The notes under the pieces were generated by a model. It was not told where the DNA came from. It made no database searches and saw only the letters and a program-made list of their open reading frames with translations. Shown in pieces: positions 60,376 through 64,000 of a stretch of 64,000 nucleotides of DNA. The translations under genes were made by a program, and so were the position numbers. Source of the stretch: Corella eumyota (taxonomy: Eukaryota > Chordata > Ascidiacea > Phlebobranchia > Corellidae). Location: positions 5,332,001 to 5,396,000 of the forward strand of contig OY720103.1 of the NCBI GenBank assembly GCA_963082875.1, in the 5' to 3' direction. Position 1 is the stretch's first letter, and each line of letters opens with the position of its first letter.

Positions 60376-63300
60376 GTAAGTTTATCTTACAATTATACAA
60401 CTCATACAGTATATATTTATATAATAAAGGAGCCAAACCAGTTTACTATTCGGGTATTTTTACATGCAGTTATTACAGCTTCCTATTCTCATAATAACCA
60501 GCAAACCACACGCGACTGCCTTTCGAAATAAGGCGTTAGAAGGCAATATGAGAATGGGCTTGACATGCACAGTCAGATTCGCTTTAGCCTTTACCAGCGC
60601 TTAGGTTATGGCAACGCTGTGTTATGGCAACATTGTTCTGTAAACACCCAGTTCTATAACGTAAACGGTGCAGGCTTGAGTGGCGATTGTGAGAACGGTT
60701 CCTTCTCATGCGATGCCAAGGGAGAATTTAAATTATGTTGTGATGGTTGCGAATGGTACCACCGAAAATATAAAGCCGAAATTTTCGAATAATTTTAACC
60801 TGATTTTTTTTAGAATTTGTGGAATTGTTGGTTATGTTCAAAATGGCATTTAAGCTATGGTATTTAGGGAATGTTCGTTGAAATTGTTTTATTGTTGCAC
60901 CCCCGGCGTTAAGCTCTATAGGCTATATATGAACTTAGATTTAGAAAAAAAAATTTAAAAACAAAAATATATATGCTAATATACTGCTGGATGTTACTCC
61001 GTCGGCCTTTTCGTGTTTGTTTAGAGTTCCTTAAAAGCTGAGTAAGTTTATTTACACAAAACGGATAAAAATGCGGACAGACGGAGACGCAGGATTCGGC
61101 CGGAATCGCGCGATTTATTTCCGCCGGGCATTTTACTAGACACGGCGTTGCGACCTCTAGATTCACTGGCGCCTACCCTAAAGGGTTCCTAATCGGTGTG
61201 CCCATACACCACAGTCATAAACTACGTGTTCGTAATTCCTGATTATCGGGGATTGATAGAGTAACGCGTATGCGTCGAAATAAGCCGGCGCCATGCGCTG
61301 CAGATTCGATACAAAGTCTACGACTCTTAACGATTTAGAAATCGCGCAATATTTTGCAAGACTTATCGGGTTTGTAATCCTGCGATTTTCGATCATTAGC
61401 TGTTCGGCGATCTTTTAAATATAAACAAATTGTAGGTATTTTTATAACGCCTTAGACAATAATTGCCGTATAGCTTTAAATGCAAGCTTTTTATACCGCA
61501 TCATCCAGTTGATAGTTAAAAGCTATTTGCATGCATAATAAAGCCCTAAGCGTATTTACATTTAACCGAGGCAACGTTTGTAGGAGAAATGGTTTAAGGA
61601 ATTATTTTTCACGTAGGCAAAAAATTAATTTGCATATAAACCTACAAAAACAACAACAACACCTTTTTAAAAATTGTTTATCATGAAAAACAACAACAAC
61701 GCTTGTTTGTTAGCAAAAATGTACGTAATACAATTTTCAAACCGACTTTCAAACTCTTATTTTCTCTGATCTAGCTAAATTTATTTTTTTAGAAAAGGCA
61801 AAATGTCAGCCTTTGTTCTGGCTTTACCACCAACTAGATTTTTATTTCCCATAGATATTAATATTTAAGTTGTTGACATGGCAATAACATATACAAGACA
61901 CGTGATTAGAAGCGAATTTGAAACTAATAAATAGACCTTTGATTGCGACTCGATTTCGGTCACGACTTTAGTATTGTGTGGTTTCAAAGTCAAAACAAAA
62001 CCCAGCCTAATCTGTATATGATGCAATAACTTAATCGCATTTTTACCGGTTAAGAGAGCTAGGCTAAGCGTATTAGGGCCTGTCGCAGGTCGCATGGGAA
62101 AATACATGACAGGTTAAATCGTGAGGAATGGACATCACGACCTTTTAAATCGTAAAATAACAAAAACTAATCTAGGCTTAATGAACGTCCACGTCAAAAT
62201 TAAGTAATTTCGTCAAGTTTAGGGCTAAAGACGTCCAGTTAAGTCATCGGTCACGTTTTCAAATTTAATATTCACATAGCGACAAGGCAATTTTTGGCAG
62301 AAGTCCTACTTATAAGACAATTTGACCGTCCTTGTGTTAGCCTATAGGCTGGTAAACAAGATGAAAGCAGCGCACGCACCTGACTTGATCTACGGCAATT
62401 AAGTTCAAAATTACAGCCTTGCGACTGGAATGTCGAAAGTAACTTTAACGCGGTCGCTCAGGCACTTGTAATTATCCTCATATCAAAGATGAACATTTGA
62501 CCTTGTTTCAGTTTTTGGCACGACGCAAAATATCTTAGGTCGCGCGCTTACCCAAAAATATATATATATATATTTTTATAACAAGTCGTTTAACATACAA
62601 AATAAAATAATTGAAAATTAATATACACAATGCAAAAACGGTAAAACGGAAATTGCAAAAACTTACGGTAAAATATGCCTAACCGCTCAATTGTGACCAG
62701 TAATTAAAACTTTGCAACAAAATGGCAAACAAACTAATTTTTTTTTCTAACTTTGACACTACGCGTTAACTACATAGTATGCTAGTGCACAAAATTTTAA
62801 AATAATTTAATAAAAGTTAGGTTTGGTACCAAATCCTAAAAATATTGACCGCATTTATTAAAGATGTATAGAAACATATGTTAAAGATTATTAAAAATTT
62901 TGCACGTCCATTATCAATATTGATTTTTTTTTGTTTGCATTTTCTGATTAAGAAGAATAGGAAAGAAAGTTAATTTATTTATCAAAAATTAACAAAACAT
63001 TTATAAAATTTTCAAATGGTTTAGTACAAGATATAAATTAAATTTAAACATTTTTTTCTTTAACAGAGAATAAAACAACAGCGGCCACAAAACACGTGAT
63101 CAAAATTACGTCATAAAAAGTGACATCATGTCGACAAGATGACCGATCACGAGGGGTCATAGAAAAGGAGGTGCAAAGGGGTGTGGCCCAACTTTAAAAA
63201 GAGGCAATAAACAAACTAGACCGTAAGACGCCGTTCAAAAATATTCATCCGCCATTTTGTTCAGATTTTACAGCAGAACAAATGTTATTCCGCGAAGCGC

Positions 63301-64000
63301 TGCGTTTCAATAATTACTTGGAATAACAAATTACACTTAGTAACGTTTTCGGATTAATTTGTAATTGTAATGGCCGGCGTGAAATGATATAACCAAACAC
63401 CACTAAGTAAAAATCGCATTACGTTATGGATTAAATAGTCTGATATTCTAACCATTCTTAATCATATTATTATTTATTTATCTTTAAAAGTGATACTCTT
63501 ACACTAATCCTTCAAATCAAGAAAAATGTCCTTTAATTTTTGTAACCTTTTTGAACGTGTCCATATTTAAGCAATTTATCATTAGGTAATTTCAGTAATT
63601 TTTGATTTTATCAATATTTTTTTATTATTTTTGGTTGACCAATATTGTTATTAACGTTTTCATTAAAAGTTTCAACGATCTTTAACCGTGTATTTCGTTT
63701 AAGGACAGGCAGTTATACGTTTACACCTATTTAGAAAAAAATAACAAATACATAACCCTAACTAACTAGAAGCAGAAATACTAACGGCTAAGTTATTTAT
63801 AAACAAAAGTTTTATTGATTTATGACACAATATTTAGGCACTTAAAAGCTTTTAAGATTTGGTTTTAAGTAATATCATTATATTTTAATTAAGCCTTAAA
63901 AAATTGTGTCACAAATTATTCATAACATTAATTTGCGTATAGCCTTTGCATATATACCGCCAGCAATTAAATTCGAAATAAATCAAATACAAAATGACAC
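60376..64000. other. 3' flank of second Irx gene
   Basis: No exon that clearly completes the Irx gene. One phase-2-compatible acceptor (tttttttag near 60,811) would give a short tail starting ICGIVG, weakly like NCGQSN in paralogue 1. GC-richer islands at 61,000-61,420, 61,890-62,560 and 63,060-63,370 have E-box and CRE half sites (cacgtgat, tacgtcat). An (AT)n run lies at about 62,558-62,574. Confidence 0.45.

Noticed and set aside
60565-60792. 75-codon Cys-rich plus-strand frame with a CDGCEWYH stretch resembling part of a PHD finger
   Set aside because: Only part of one zinc-binding half is present, the starting Met has no support and the frame lies in the 3' flank of an Irx gene. It may be chance.

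Overview
The window looks like nuclear DNA of a tunicate, most likely a Ciona species. It is AT-rich with compact introns. It carries many copies of a tRNA-headed SINE whose layout matches, from memory, the composite SINE described in Ciona intestinalis, and two tandem Iroquois (Irx) homeobox genes. The species call is inference from content.

Left block (1-10.6 kb, genes on the minus strand): the 3' part of a caspase gene with a normal catalytic-His region, running off the left edge, followed by a caspase-like gene that has lost both catalytic residues. Upstream of the latter is a two-exon gene for a small secreted Thr/Pro-rich, mucin-like protein. The dead caspase and the mucin-like gene lie in a 4,510-bp unit present twice in direct tandem (1389-5898 and 5899-10577). 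The copies look identical wherever compared, except that 169 bp is present only in the second. The unit also carries several SINE copies and two MITEs with 8-bp target duplications. The junction cuts the last exon of the second dead caspase and gives it a new C-terminus.

Middle block (10.6-23 kb): two large single-exon minus-strand paralogues of 1,023 and 885 codons. Each has a GlnD/DUF294-like nucleotidyltransferase motif followed by about nine or seven TPR-like repeats. Each ends at a SINE copy in the same place, so that insertion seems older than the gene duplication. A small two-exon minus-strand gene of unknown function follows at 22.4-22.9 kb.

Right block (23-64 kb): two plus-strand Irx genes (about 30.0-34.4 kb and 54.0-60.4 kb) about 19.6 kb apart. 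Both share the same exon plan and intron phases, and the TALE homeodomain is split between exons 3 and 4. The homeobox exons are almost identical in DNA, including silent sites, while adjacent exons and introns have diverged, which points to gene conversion. Around and between them is AT-rich noncoding DNA broken by short GC-richer islands with repeated TGACGTCA and TCACGTGA sites, which may be cis-regulatory. SINEs are common in the first 24 kb and rare here. No rRNA, functional tRNA gene, CRISPR array or virus-like element was seen.
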